NCBI GenBank assembly: GCA_950295325.1
Contig: OX485807.1
Location: forward strand, 12,489,001 to 12,553,000
From: Polytrichum commune
Taxonomy: Eukaryota > Streptophyta > Polytrichopsida > Polytrichales > Polytrichaceae
Direction: 5' to 3'
Length of the DNA: 64,000 bases
The position numbers and the translations under genes were made by a program. The notes beneath the pieces were generated by a model. It did no database searches. It had not been told where the DNA came from and saw only the letters and a list, made by a program, of their open reading frames with translations. How positions within the stretch are numbered: the first letter of the stretch is position 1; every line of letters starts with the position of its first letter. Positions 22,781 to 34,524 of this stretch are shown one piece after another.

Positions 22781-22927
22781 TAGTGGACGATGTGATCAAC
22801 AACAACAACAAGAGCCAGCGGGGCCACGTGCAAAGCTGCTCCTAACATCCTTGGCAGGCCAGCACCAATTTTATGTACTAAGGACACAGGAGTATTTGAT
22901 ACCGTATTCATATGCTTTAATCCTCTT

Positions 22928-23165
22928 GAGTGTCCAGGGGGAGGATTTTGGGCATAATCGGTGCGAATCCGAGTGTTTCCAAGTCCAACTGGTGACACAC
23001 ATGTTGTGATCTTTCGGTTTTTGCATTGTGGATTTGAGGGATATTCCATAGATTCCTCCACAATATGATGGGTAACATTCCTCAAGTCTTGATGAACTTG
23101 AGCCGGTTATTTCTGAAACGCAACCGGTTCATCTGTAACTAGCAGTCGGTTCTCGCCATTCATTG
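22928..23165 (+). mobile_element. hAT-type MITE, copy a
   Basis: Member of a family of about 215-240 bp present five times in this window in the same orientation. Diagnostic pieces are GGGCATAAT near the left end, TTTCCAAGTCCAAC, a segment around TATAGATTCCTC, and paired CCGGTT motifs before TTCTC-CCATTCATTG at the right end. This copy's flanks show no clear duplication. Confidence 0.7.
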
Positions 23166-23783
23166 CTGTAACCGTATACCTCCTGCTGTACGTCGCTTTT
23201 GTCTTGTGCTGCTGCTGCTTCATCTTCATCTTCATCTTCTGCTTCTGCTTCTGTCATCGGTGGGCCTTCTTCATCTTCTTCTTGGGACCCCTCTCTCCCT
23301 CTTGATCCCTCTCTCCTCGTTTCCCATCTTCCAAATCTCCCTTCTTGTGCCTTATAAATCACATGTGCATGTGCACAGATGCAATCATTGTTGCAACCCT
23401 ACCCAAATTGGTGAAGGGAGCCGATCCCGTGTGATGTTTGTGGGTACCTGCAGTTTGGTTGGTGTTGAGCATGCAGGACACGATGTACAATGGGGCATAT
23501 TGGAGCTAGGTTAATTGAAGTAGTCAATGAAAATCTGAGCTCATGATCATCGACAGACAATGTCTACGACGCAAGTTTGTCTCTTTCATGGTGGAGGACT
23601 GCAGGTGTTTGAGGGGCGAGAGACAGAGAGGTGTAGTTTTGATTTGTAGAGGCGTTTCGATCGTTACAAGGTTTGGAGGAGTGATGATGGTTGGTGATGA
23701 TGCTAGGACATGATTTTGTGGTCTTGGAGGGTGTGGAGGAGCTGGGAAGTTAAGTCTTTAGAGCTTCCGCAGTGGTTTCGATG
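23166..23783. other. No gene seen; CT-rich low-complexity DNA
   Basis: A CTT/CTG-rich stretch at about 23206-23340 gives open frames of biased composition (leucine-rich on the plus strand, glutamate-rich on the minus strand). These look like products of simple sequence rather than genes. Confidence 0.5.
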
Positions 23784-24720
23784 CGTTGGGTTGGTGAGTA
23801 CTTCCCAAGTAAAAATATTGCTGGGTAAGTCAGTCGGTCGGTCTCTCGCTCGGTCCCTCCCTACATCTCCCTCACATTCATCACGACTTCACCATTGCGC
23901 ATAACAAGCAAATGTGATGAGCAGTTAATAGTGTGTTTTCAGTTTGGTTTAGTTTAGTGCAGGTTAGTTCTTTGAAAAAAAACATTCCAATTTTTTTAAC
24001 GATGATGATCAGAAGTGTAATTCAGTTCATTTCAACCAATCTCAAAATCTCTCTGCTGGTTGTATCCTCCTGAAGAAAATGGAAGAGTTTTGGTCGTGTT
24101 GTTGATTATGATGATGATGTCGCTGTGTAATTTGTGGAGGTAGGTGCTCACTTTGGATGTGTTGGGTTGGTGATTTACTTCCAAGTAATTGCTGGGTGGT
24201 CCATTGCTCCCTCCCTCCCTCTGCACATTCATCACGAGTTCACCGTAACGTACAAGAGTCCCTGTAATGAGCAGTTGACGTGGGCTTAAGTTAATGAAGT
24301 CTAGCTCTTTCCTAATTTTAAAATGAATCTTTTATGATGATGATCAGAGGCGTAATTCACTTTATTTCAGCCAATCTCTCTCTCTCTCTCTCTGGTCGTG
24401 GACTCCTGAAGGAGGAAAGAGTCTTGGTTGTTGTCGATGTTATTGCTCTGTAATATTCTGTGGAGTTAGCCTGTGCTCGTTTTGGATGTGTTGGGTTGGT
24501 GAGTACCTCCAAGTAAATGCTGGGTGGTAGCTCTCTCCCTTCTCTCATTCATCACGAGTTCTCCATAACGCATAAGAGTCCCTGTAATGAGCAGTAAGTA
24601 GTGGGTTTTTAGTTTAGTTTAGTTTTTCCTTCCTTTTTTACTGCTTTTCTACATTTTCAATGGGAATGATCAGAGGCGTAATTCAATTCATTTCAGCCAA
24701 TCTGATCTTCTCTCTGCCGG

Positions 24721-24756
<36 letters not shown>

Positions 24757-24790
24757 GTAATCTGTGGATCAGGTAGCTAGGCACTGAGTG
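23784..24790. repeat. Three-copy imperfect tandem array, units about 330-375 bp
   Basis: Units begin at GTTGGGTTGGTGA (23784, 24161, 24490) and share CATTCATCACGA, GTAATGAGCAGT, ATGATCAGAGGCGTAATTCA and TTTCAGCCAATCT. Copies are substantially diverged. Included microsatellites are (CT)n at 24375-24393 and (GTT)n at 24719-24756. The array lies about 1.3-2.3 kb upstream of the cyclin start codon. Confidence 0.75.
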
Positions 24791-25135
24791 TTCATGAGTC
24801 ACTCCATTGACCAGCTCCCACTGTAACTCCCAGCACTTACCCACGCCGTACCTCGCAGGCTAGCTGCTCCTGATGAAGGTGGTCACCATCATCATGACAA
24901 GTTAACCTGCAAGCAGCTTGTGTACTGTATGACTTCCGTGAAACGCATGACAACTTGGAGAGGAGGAGGTACGACTTTACTGCGACATCTTAATTTCGGA
25001 CCTACTTAGCCCTCTCTCTCGGATCACCATCTCCCAACGTCTTCTTCGCCTGCTTCTTCTTTCTTCCAATGCGCATGTATGGAATGGGAATGAAGGTCTC
25101 TCATCATTATAAACCTACTCTGTTGTTCTGGTGGG
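24791..25135. other. No gene seen between the two upstream arrays
   Basis: Contains no recognisable frame or repeat beyond a GAT/CAT-rich patch near 24885-24897. It may be part of the cyclin upstream region. Confidence 0.4.
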
Positions 25136-25935
25136 TTGAGGCACTGAGATTGTCTTTCCTGCTTTGTACATTGCAGCTGCTCATGCCAAGGTGAGTTAAC
25201 TTGCCACCTGTATCATCTTCGGCATCATCTTGAGATGAGCTGGCTTGTTGTCTCTTGCTGCTCCAACGCATTGCTGGTTCCAAAGGTGGACCTGATCCTG
25301 TGCAATGAAAGAGAAGCTCCTCAAGTTCTGTATAAGCTTTTCGATCACCATCATCATCATCTCACTTTGACAGGGTGAGCTTTGCAAGCTCAGCGGGTGG
25401 ACCTGATTGGTGGTCGCTGTTGAAGCGCTGAGAGTGTCTTTCCCTGCCTTGTAAATTGCAGCTGCTTGGGTTAACTCTCCAGCTGCGTCAATTTCGGCAT
25501 CACCTTGGAGAGCTGGAGGCTTATTGTCACTTGCTGCTCCAACGCATTGCTTGTTCCAGGGGTGATCCTGATCCTGTGGGATGAGGGAGAAGCTCCTCAG
25601 GTTCCGCATAAGTTTTTCATCGCCATCATCGTCCCACTTTCACAGGAGGAGCTCTGCGAGCTCACCAAGTGGACCTGATTCTGGTCGATGTTGAAGCGCT
25701 GAGATTGCCTTTCCTGTCTTTTAAATTGCAGTTGCTTATGCCAAGGCGGGTTAACCCTCCGCCTGCATCATCTTCGGCACCAACTTCGAGAGGAACTGGC
25801 TTATTGTCTCTTGCTGCTCCAAACGCATTGCTTGTTCCAAAGGTGGTCCTGATCCTGTGGAATGAGAGAGAACCTCCTCAAGTTTTTCATAAGTTATTCA
25901 TCGCCATCATCATCTTAGATCACCGGGTCTGATTC
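25136..25935. repeat. Three-copy tandem array, units about 270-285 bp, just upstream of the cyclin gene
   Basis: Units begin at GCACTGAGATTGTCTTTCC or GCGCTGAGATTGCC (about 25140, 25425, 25697). Each contains ATTGCAGCTGCTT or similar, a TTAACTCTCC or TTAACCCTCC patch, a stretch around CTCTTGCTGCTCC, ACGCATTGC and GATCCTGTG. In the first unit a splice-acceptor-like TTGCAG and donor-like AAGGTGAGT enclose 14 nt. The array ends about 190 bp before the cyclin start codon, so it may lie in the promoter or 5' leader. Confidence 0.75.
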
Positions 25936-26121
25936 CTCTGCCACTGTGAGAACCGGTTGGACGAGATGATGATGTACCCTGATGTCGGAGGCCGTGTAAA
26001 TTGTGTACCAGCTGCTGCTGGCCAAGTAACTGAAAACTTGTTTATCTGAGTTTGGTACGCCGTGGGAAGCAGCTAGCAGTAGAAGAAGAGTACTACTGGG
26101 GTGGATAAAATTACGTTTAGG

Positions 26122-29100
26122 ATGTGTTTGAGGGACCCGTTTCAGAGGAATTCTCCGGGAGATCATCACCACCACCACTACCACAAATCATCTTCCAGGC
26201 TCAAGCTGCATCATCCGAAGTCGAGGGTCACCAAAATCCACAAATTACCATCAGCACAACATCATCATCATCACCCTGCCATCAAGAGTCTCATAGGTTC
26301 AGCTAATTTTTCCGTGCAAGACCTCTTCTGTGCGGAGACTCTTTCCTTTTCTCCCACTAGTGCCCACCATCTGACACCTGCAATTTCAAAGCGGCACCGA
26401 GCTAGTCATGGCCTTCATCATCATTATAAGTGCCATATCACTAAGTGTACCGCCAGCAGTCAGATACGATCCACCGTAACTTGCAGTTTCACAATCAACC
26501 CTTCCCGAAATCCAGGGAGCTCCTTTCAGTCCAAAATCGTAGATTTATTTCCTTGTTACGTAAACCCACAGAAAATTGTGTTGTCTCCGGATGAACACAG
26601 CGGTCAACCAAGGCTCCGAGTTGATGATGCAACCCTATCATCAACATCATCATCGTCATCATCATTATCATCATCATCAGAAATTTCAGCTGATTCCGAT
26701 CTGGATGAGGCTGGAAAAGACTCAGGGGTTAATGCTGCTGCTACTGCTGCAGTAGCGATTGAAATTTTTAGCGCCAAGAATATGGCTAATGTGCTGGAGT
26801 TTGAGGAAGCCATGGGGGTTCTGCTCAAGAGGGAATCGAAGATCCAGTACAAACTCACACACCACTACGTCCAGGCACTGATGCATCATCATCATCATCA
26901 TCATTCCCCGCACGGCACCAATTCGGTGCTGATGAATCTTGGTAGTGCGCGCCGAAATTGTGTGCTCTTGATTTTTAAGGTACCAGCTACCATCGAATTC
27001 CTTGGCATGCCCCAAAGGCCATTTGAATGCTTAGGAAATGGATGCCATGATAATCCCTCCATTCGGAGGGTGTTTAGCAGTATTTTGTTATGTACATGAT
27101 TCTGTGTGTGCATGGTCATGGCTTTCAAATGCATATGGTAGTTGCATTAGCAGTATTTTGTTAAGGAAATGAATCTGTGTGTGCTGTAGGGTCATGGCTT
27201 TCAAATGCATCCCAAGTTGTAGTATGTCTCTGATTTTAATTGCAACGAATTTCCAAAGAGGTCTTATGTTTCGGTGGGTGGGTTCTTCGTGGGGACTGAA
27301 CCTGCAGGCTGCTTGTATTGTTGATGCGAATGTTGTTTCAGACTGATTAACACTTCCATATTGTTACCAGTTGCTACTAGACTGCCACATGTCTCCCCAA
27401 GTCCACTTTAAGATTTTTAAAATAGACGCCATGGAGGGTGAATCAACAGTATTTTGTTATGTACATGAATCTGTGTGCGCATGGTCATGGCTTTCAATCA
27501 CATCCCAAGTTGCAGTAAGTCTTTGCTTTTGCAGAGAATTAGAAGGGGTCGGATCCTTCGGGGGGTGGGATCATTAGTGGAGACTGAACCTGCAAGTTGA
27601 TTGCATTGTTGCTCCGAATATTGTTCCAGACTGATTAGCACTTGCAATATCCTTATGTAGGGATATAAGATAAGGATATAAGGACAAGGAATTTCCTAGA
27701 ATATATAGTCATAAAATTGCTAATAATGTGAAAGTAGCTCCCAAATAAATCTTCTTAGAAATGGTTTAGCAGATCCAAACCAAGTTCTAAACAGAGTGAC
27801 GCCTGCGAGTACAATAGATAGTTGTGCGACCCCGGGCATTGTCGCTCCGAATATTGTTGTGAGACTGATAAGCACTTTCATATTGTAATGAGCAGCTACT
27901 ACTGAATAGTGCCATATATCTCCCCAGTCCATTTGAAGATATAAGAATGAATACCATGGTGACTGGTCCATGGAGGATGATTGGATTAGCAGTATTTTAT
28001 TATGGACATAACTCTGTGTGGCTGCTCATAGCTTTCAATTCAATCCCAAGTTGCAGTGTGTCTCTGCTATTCGATCCTTTGGTTACATTGTTAGGTTTAG
28101 GGTTTAGCATCAGCTGTCATTATGTTTGTCAATTGGTACAGCTTGATAGATAGTTGGGTTCTCGTGTGTTTGGTGTGCAGCTCGTGGAGGCATTAATGCT
28201 CACCGATGTGATTGCAGCGCACGCGGTTGCCTTCTTGGATCGCTTCCTCTGCCAGCAGATCACCACGACATTGGTACGCTCACACATACACTGATCTATT
28301 TTGGTACAGAAAAGAACAAAAAAGAACAAAACTGTCAGAAACATCAATGTGCTGATCACAATTTTGATCACTCTATTTTGTCTGAACGACATATGTGGCA
28401 GTGTTCGGGCGCATCACTTTGTTGGTATGTTATTCCATTCTTAAAATCACATGTTCCCTGTAAAGTTCTAGGGAAAGTCTGTCAGACACATGATGTGCTG
28501 ATTACATGTTTAATCGCTCTCTGTTGTTTGAACAAGATACGTGGCAGTCTGGACGTATCATTTTGTTGGGTATTTATTTCATAATCGCCCAGAACATTCA
28601 TAGGTAGCCTCTTTACGTTTCAATGCAAATGGTATAATTTTTAGGGAAGTAATCCGGATAACCTAGAAATGATATCATTTTGGGACTTTCCTCTTAAATT
28701 GAATCTTGGTAGATTGAAGAAGGCAGTGTCCTGGGAGAATTTGGCCAAAATCGATCGAGATTCAAGTGTTTTAAAGTCCACCCCATTACATGTTGATATC
28801 TTTTGGTTTTCCTTTGTTAGTTGAAGGTATTTCTATAGATTCTTTTTAAACGATCAGTGATTTGAACTGGTTATTTCTCAGATTCAACCGGCCCATCTGT
28901 AAGTAGCGGTTGGATCTCCCCGCTCCTAGGGAGAAGGGTTGTGTCCAAAGATAGGCAACATGGAGGGGTTGACTGATGAGAACTTGCCACGTGACTACCC
29001 TTGGCATTCGCACATAAATTTTACTCTTCAAAATTAACCTTGAAGCTAGAACAGAAAGATAATGTCCATATAACACATGCTTGAGAAATTCTATGCTCTG

Positions 29101-31492
29101 TAAAATTCGAGGGAAAAATGAACCACAAAGTGCCTGCAAACATTCGTCGTAAATTGTGAAATGACTGACCAGGCATGTATGTGTAATTGCGGATTGCCTG
29201 CAGGTGGAGGCAGGGGCAGCATCCGAGTCGCAGTTGCACTTAGCAGCAACAGCATGCCTGTGGATTGCAGCCAAAATGGACGACACCACAGCTCCATCCC
29301 TCATCTCTCTCTGTGTAATTCATGGGCACTTTATCCAAGCAGCGTACTAGGTTATCATGTACCACGTCTTACACGGTTCGCCATTGGGCAACAATGCCTC
29401 TAGTTTTGGTAGTTTTGGGAGAGGCCAGAAAATCATCATCATCATTTCTTTTGAGGTCGACTTAATTAAATATAGGTCCCACCGGACAGCCTGCCTGCAG
29501 CATATGACCAGCTAAAATGATTGACCATGTTAATAGTGTTTTCTTTTTCCTCCCCAGCTATAATATTACACAGCTGTTTCCAATTCTCATCACTTCTACT
29601 CCTCATCTTCGACCATTTAAAACTCTGGATGGTTCTGGGATTTAATATTGACTGCATGCCACCACCACTTGTGATGTTTGTTTTTTTCATGAGGTATATT
29701 ATTTCCTCTGGATCAACAGCCCTGTATATGTAGTTAGTTGCAGAATTCTGGATATTCGAAGGCTTAACAGCCACTGCTACATAGCTTGGCACAGACCTCA
29801 CTTGGTTGGGAACCTTGATATCGATCACACACCGGATATTCAAGCTTGCATGGACTTGAGAGTTGATTGATTTTTAAAGGTTCTTGTTGATCGATTTGAG
29901 ATCTTTTCAGAGTCTTGATTTATCCATTAATTCGTCCACTATTGAGATGTACATAATTCTCTGTCAGAACAAATTAACTAGTTACCAACCCATAAATGAT
30001 TCTTGCTTAATCATATTGCAGAGAATTATATTAGGGGAACTGTCACGTTGCATGTGAACAAAATTAAACTTAGTGGATGATGATGTGGATGTCTGTGTAG
30101 GCATTTCCTGTGGAAGGCGAGGTGAATGAGGAAAAGCTGGGTAACATGGAGGCCATCGTGCTTCGAGTTCTCGGTTGGAACATGCTGACAGTCACAACCT
30201 CGGATTTTGTGACCAGTCTGCTTGCATGTCTGCCTCTCTTTGGGCTGCCCACCTCTCTCAGACAGGTCATAGGTGACAGAGCTGAGGAGCTTATCCGAGG
30301 CATACTCACAGGTTAAATTCTTGATGCAATCTCAACTAAAGTAAATTAAAGTAAGCATGTGATTTGATTAGTGTGGCCCTACACCAATCACCATCGACCC
30401 ACACTAATTGTCTTGCAATTAGAGAGGGTGTCATATGCCACTTTGGTTCTGCATGACAAGTCATGAAGACCACTCTAATTAACACGGCCCAGTAAATCAG
30501 ATGTTTAGTGTAGTCATCATTGTCATCATCAGACATAGGGTGCCAAGAAATAGGAAGGAAAGCAGTAACAAACAATTTCTGATGATGAAGTTTCTTAAAT
30601 TGAACATACATCTGCATATTTTATAAGAATTTGAAAGTATAGGTAAAAGAGATTTAAGCTGGAATATACATCACGATTTGAGATCAGTTCAGCAGAGAGT
30701 GTCAAATACCTACTTTATTCAATTGAACGAATAACATAACAAAGAGGACAGTGTGGATGGCGTCCGGTGCAGAGGTGGAGTTTTTGGACTATGATCCATC
30801 AGTAGTAAGCATGTGTGTGATGCAATGCCTTCTGGACGAAACCTTGCCCTTCCAAGCAGCCTCTCATATGGCAACCATGCGAACATTCTTGGCTGTTGAC
30901 ACGGTATAAATCAACTGTAAAATCTTTGAAAACCTCTCAACAATAACTTATAACAAGGTCTACTCGACAATAATATATAACAATTTCAGTTATGAACACA
31001 TCAGGTCAGATTTCGAATCATCATAAATTCATTCATTGCCTTCAATATCCTTCAAAATCTCCAGTCTCCACCCAAACCAAACTGGATTGGGCAGATTGGT
31101 CATCATCACAAGACGTGCAGATCAGGGCCTAAGGCAATCTGCAATCTTCCTTGTATTTGCATGTCTGGGTCAATTTATTCTTGCTTCAGTTGAATTCAGA
31201 AAACCCTAGAAATCTGGTGTGAAAAGGTAGTCTGAGAGGTCCACTTCTCCTATACATTTGTAGACTTATTCCTGCTCAATTCTCTGTGAAGTCATATATG
31301 TTTATGTACGTAATTCTATGCTATGAAACTTAAAGAAACTCAAATCTTTGCATTGTGCAGGTGGTGGCACAGCAATGCTATAAAATGCTGATAGACTTGG
31401 TGGTGGACCCTCCTTCAACCTCCACCGTGCAGGCCCCTGCAAAGTACAACAACATTGATTATTTCACTGAAACAAGTGTGCCATTCTGCTAA
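26122..31492 (+). CDS. CYCD: D-type cyclin, six coding exons, histidine-rich
   Basis: Regulatory subunit of a cyclin-dependent kinase acting at cell-cycle entry, in the nucleus (family knowledge). Exons by eye: 26122-26979, 28181-28273, 29204-29314, 30101-30311, 30773-30903, 31361-31492 (TAA); 511 codons, all introns GT-AG and frame-consistent. Numbering from the ATG: LFCAE at 68-72 is the LxCxE motif that binds retinoblastoma-related protein; a serine-rich acidic stretch follows at about 172-200; the cyclin N-box runs from about 225 through ARRNCVLLIFK, then AVAFLDRFL (exon 2) and ACLWIAAKMDD (exon 3); the C-box holds VLRVLGW (exon 4) and FLDYDPS (exon 5). Histidine runs lie at 15-19, 47-51, about 99-101 and 255-261, the last inside the start of the N-box. 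The usual Trp of the first helix is Phe here. A GTG-led extension upstream is open but the ATG is preferred; an upstream leader exon is possible. Confidence 0.88.
26323..26337 (+). other. LxCxE motif codons in cyclin exon 1
   Basis: The codons read L-F-C-A-E in the cyclin frame. The motif near the N-terminus is the hallmark of plant D-type cyclins and mediates retinoblastoma-related binding (family knowledge). Its presence ties the long N-terminal exon to the cyclin-box exons. Confidence 0.85.
26980..28180 (+). other. Cyclin intron 1 with four copies of a dispersed internal repeat
   Basis: GT-AG intron of 1201 bp in phase 0. A unit containing AGCAGTATTTTGTTATG then a CATGGTCATGGCTTTCAA segment recurs at about 27076, 27150, 27447 and 27989, the later two running on into CATCCCAAGTTGCAGT or similar. 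The repeats share a pyrimidine-poor GTTGCAG that could act as a decoy acceptor. No coding content is seen. Confidence 0.65.
28724..28929 (+). mobile_element. hAT-type MITE, copy b, inside cyclin intron 2
   Basis: Starts CAGTGTCCTGGGAGAATTT and ends near ATCTCCCCGCTCCTAG. It contains TATAGATTC and CCGG motifs in the family order. The flanks GAAGAAGG (left) and GGAGAAGG (right) match at 7 of 8 positions, in keeping with an old 8-base duplication. It lies within the 28274-29203 intron, same orientation as the gene. Confidence 0.65.
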
Positions 31493-33017
31493 AAAAAAAG
31501 ACGAGGAAACTCTGAGTTAATTCCAATTTGTCAATTGCTCGGCAACAACACTATACAGTTCATCAAGCTCAGTGAACTTTCTCATCTCTGTAAATTAAGT
31601 AAAAGTGTGTGGAATATATAGGATATATTTGAGCTCACATGGTGTGAGAAAATACAATCAAGTTAGAGTGAAAACTGGAGCAACCTGCTGAACTCCTGTT
31701 TGTGCTTGTATATTCACTTGGATAAACTAAAAACCTAGACTACTCTGAAATATTTTTGGAGTTGTAGACTGGTCTGTAGTGTGCAACTATCACGAACCAT
31801 GACCTATAATGGACTCTAGCGTATGAATACATCTAGCCATACCAAGTCTGAAATATAAATACCCAAAAGAAAATCATTAAGTTTGTGATCTATGACTTTC
31901 ATAAGATATTCACCTTAACTCTTTAAATAGCAAGCTCAAATCTCATGGTCCTCATTTGATTTGCTAATGTGTTCGTGCAATTTCGATTCTGTTCTCAAAT
32001 CTCTACACATGCCAAGACTCAAAAATTATACATATGCAAAAGCTGGATGTGTTTTAGTGATTTAGAAGAATTGCAGAATACAAGATTGTTAGGTCTGTTC
32101 TAGCTTAACGGAGAAGATACATCAATTAAATAATAGGGTCATGTTCAGACGTGTCTATACACCTTCTACTTCAGTACTTAAGAGCAACCTCATAAGTCAT
32201 AACATCTAGCTCTTATGTGTGTGAGAATGAATAACTGACACTAGATTTCTACTAATACATACACGTGGGTTGAGTAGGTCTGCAAGATGTGGAAGGTCAG
32301 AATTTGAGATGACATAGATTGAATACAAAAAGTTGGGTTTGAAATATGTATAATTAAGTGCCGCCTGCATGCCCTGATCACCCTTTGTTTCATAGGTGAC
32401 TCAACAAACATGTGACTCAGTGTCCTTAATTAGGTTGGCCTGGTTATAAATTCATGCAAGCCTGTCATGGCTCTAGTCACGTGAAGAAGACAATGAGGAA
32501 TTTGTTTGTACACTTTAAGGCTCGCAGAGTCATTTAAGGATGCCAAAGCATGTGAAACAAACCAATGAACGGGTAGTGCCGGCAGTGAGTTACAAGCTAG
32601 CCGGTTGATTTTGAGAATTTTCCGAATGCAATTGGAAAGTTTAGGAAGGGGTTCCGGAAGTAAATCAAGGTTTACGGAAATGGGCCGATTAGAAAGAAAA
32701 AAATGCCGGCATTAAGGCAAGCTGCCCTAGAGTATCCACGGCAAATTACCGATTGAAATTTTATTTTCACGGCGGGCAACCGACCAAATATATATATTTT
32801 AGGTGATTTTTTCAATACTATGCATAGTTGGAGACTATGCCTTGTTGGCTTGTGGTTTAGGGTTACTTGCTTCCCGCCACAACTTCCATTCCGCAGCGGT
32901 GGAGCTTGCATTATGAGTTTTTGAGTTCTAGAATTGTTGGATCGTTGAGTGACAATAGCTTCAAGAGGTTTTCGTTGTTGTTGCTCTGCGAAACTGCGAA
33001 ATTGTTTTGGTGTGCAG
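31493..33017. other. Cyclin 3' flank; no gene seen
   Basis: The cyclin stop is followed at once by a short A run and presumably its 3' untranslated region. No clear polyadenylation signal stands out. The remainder holds no recognisable frame or repeat. Confidence 0.5.
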
Positions 33018-33170
33018 AATTTGATCAAGACCAAAGTTAGAAATAGGTTGGGTAGTAAGAATCTCGATGCAATGTTGCGAATTGCCTTGGAAGGGCCAGA
33101 TGAGGAGGTAGATGACATAATTGGTGACGCTATCCCACTTTGGAAGAAGGACAGTAAGTACCGTTTTTTG
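33018..33170 (+). pseudogene. Remnant of an hAT-family transposase C-terminus
   Basis: About 50 codons, starting NLIKTKVRNRLGSKNLD and continuing through AMLRIALEGPDEEVDD to a WKK segment, resemble the C-terminal dimerisation end of hAT transposases, where a KTK-RNRL...LDALMRI pattern is common. The enclosing open frame (32949-33281) is only 110 codons and lacks the DDE catalytic part, so this is a fossil. Sequence on either side shows no further transposase homology to my eye. Confidence 0.55.
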
Positions 33171-34107
33171 TATGCTAATCCCTCTTCTTATTTGAATTCT
33201 CCTAATACAGTGAGTGTGAGTGACGTGTCTTGTTCGTTCGGGGCAATTGATACTAACGGCAATGGTACGCAAATTTCGTGATTTTTCAATACTAACTAGC
33301 CTCCGGATAATACTTGGACCCTTTTGTGGTGCTTGTATTTTCCGAAGGCTAAATCCTTAGCCCTAATATGGTAGGGGCTTTGTTAGGTTCAACTCCTGCT
33401 AAAGATACTATTTAGACCCAAAAAAATGGAGAGTGAATGCCCACATTATTTAATCCTAAACACTTGAAAAAAAAATTAAAAATTAAAAATGACAATGACA
33501 ATGACAATGAAACAAACTGTAGGTTTTCTGAAAATGTTGGAAGCAGCGCATTTACACATTCGCAAGTACTACGACGATCAATGTTCATTACTTTCATACC
33601 AGCAGCAGCGAAATCCATCCTGAGGACGTTTCAAAGTGTCCTTGCAACTCCTTTGCCTGACAGACATGCTTACATTCTAACCTATATAATGAACGGGAAG
33701 AACTGCCCACTATATAAGTTCATTGCAGATGAGCCACTTGAGCTTGAGAAATAAGCGGTTCCGATTCAAGACTTCGGGAATATTACTCATGGATTTAGAG
33801 GAATCCGCAGAATATTCCTCCATTTCACAAAGAAAACCCAACAGATGTCAACATGATTCTTGCCCAACAATCTCCCCGGACACGAAAGAGAATCACAATA
33901 TTGTCTCCATTGTAGAGCCCACAAACATGAGCGATCGCTCATCCAAAAGCAAAAGGGCTATGAGAACTCGTCACAATGTTTCGTTCATGTAGTCGCGATA
34001 TCTTCCCTAATTCTAAGATTGTGTCAGGAGCTGATCGTTTGTGACCAATAACCAGCTCCAATAGAAGGATGACGCGCTGCTTCCATTGCTTGTCAACCAC
34101 TCTCCTC
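33171..34107. other. No gene seen
   Basis: A 105-codon frame (33437-33754) and an 89-codon frame (33723-33992) are open but resemble nothing I recognise and have no supporting splice or start context. A short (GACAAT)n-like stretch lies at about 33490-33510. Confidence 0.45.
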
Positions 34108-34109
34108 TC

Positions 34110-34448
34110 ACTACACTATATACAATATTTAGTGTTTGACACACTAAATACGAACGCATACATTAAATGTCAATAACCCTATGAAAGTAAGTAACATTGA
34201 ATGAAATTCAAATACTAAGTATCAACCATGGTAAAATGTGGAAGTTACTTGTTTGAATTTAGTGTTAGTAAGGATACGAAGAAAAAAAGGATAAATAAGG
34301 GAGGTTGTAGTAGGGAAGGTAGCGGCACATTTATGTCTAACACTAATTGTCAAAGAAATTGTCAAAGAATCGAAAATTAGTGTTGAGCAGGGTAGGGTGG
34401 TAACAACACTAAATGTGATCAAAGACTAAATATCCGATTTAGTGTAGT
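34110..34448. mobile_element. MITE of the ACTACACTA family
   Basis: The left end, ACTACACTATATACAATATT then TAGTGTTTGA, and the right complement, ACTACACTAAATCGGATATT then TAGTCTTTGA, form inverted termini about 30 bp long. The interior is rich in AACACTAAAT-type motifs. No target duplication is clear, so the superfamily is unassigned. A half copy lies at 14947-15046. Confidence 0.7.
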
Positions 34449-34524
34449 TATCTAGTCCGTAATCAGTGGTGAGATTGCCCATCAGAAACCCTAGGGTTGT
34501 TTTACACACGTGATCAAGGGCATG

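Noticed and set aside
22552-23085. 177-codon minus-strand frame
   Set aside because: Half of it is the 78-bp minisatellite read backwards and the rest runs into an hAT-type MITE; no known protein.
26495-27134. Minus-strand frames rich in Met, Asp and His across cyclin exon 1
   Set aside because: They are products of the CAT/ATC repeats on the opposite strand; the plus frame has LxCxE and joins the cyclin exons.
28846-29304. 152-codon minus-strand frame
   Set aside because: It is antisense to cyclin exon 3 and intron 2, including a MITE.
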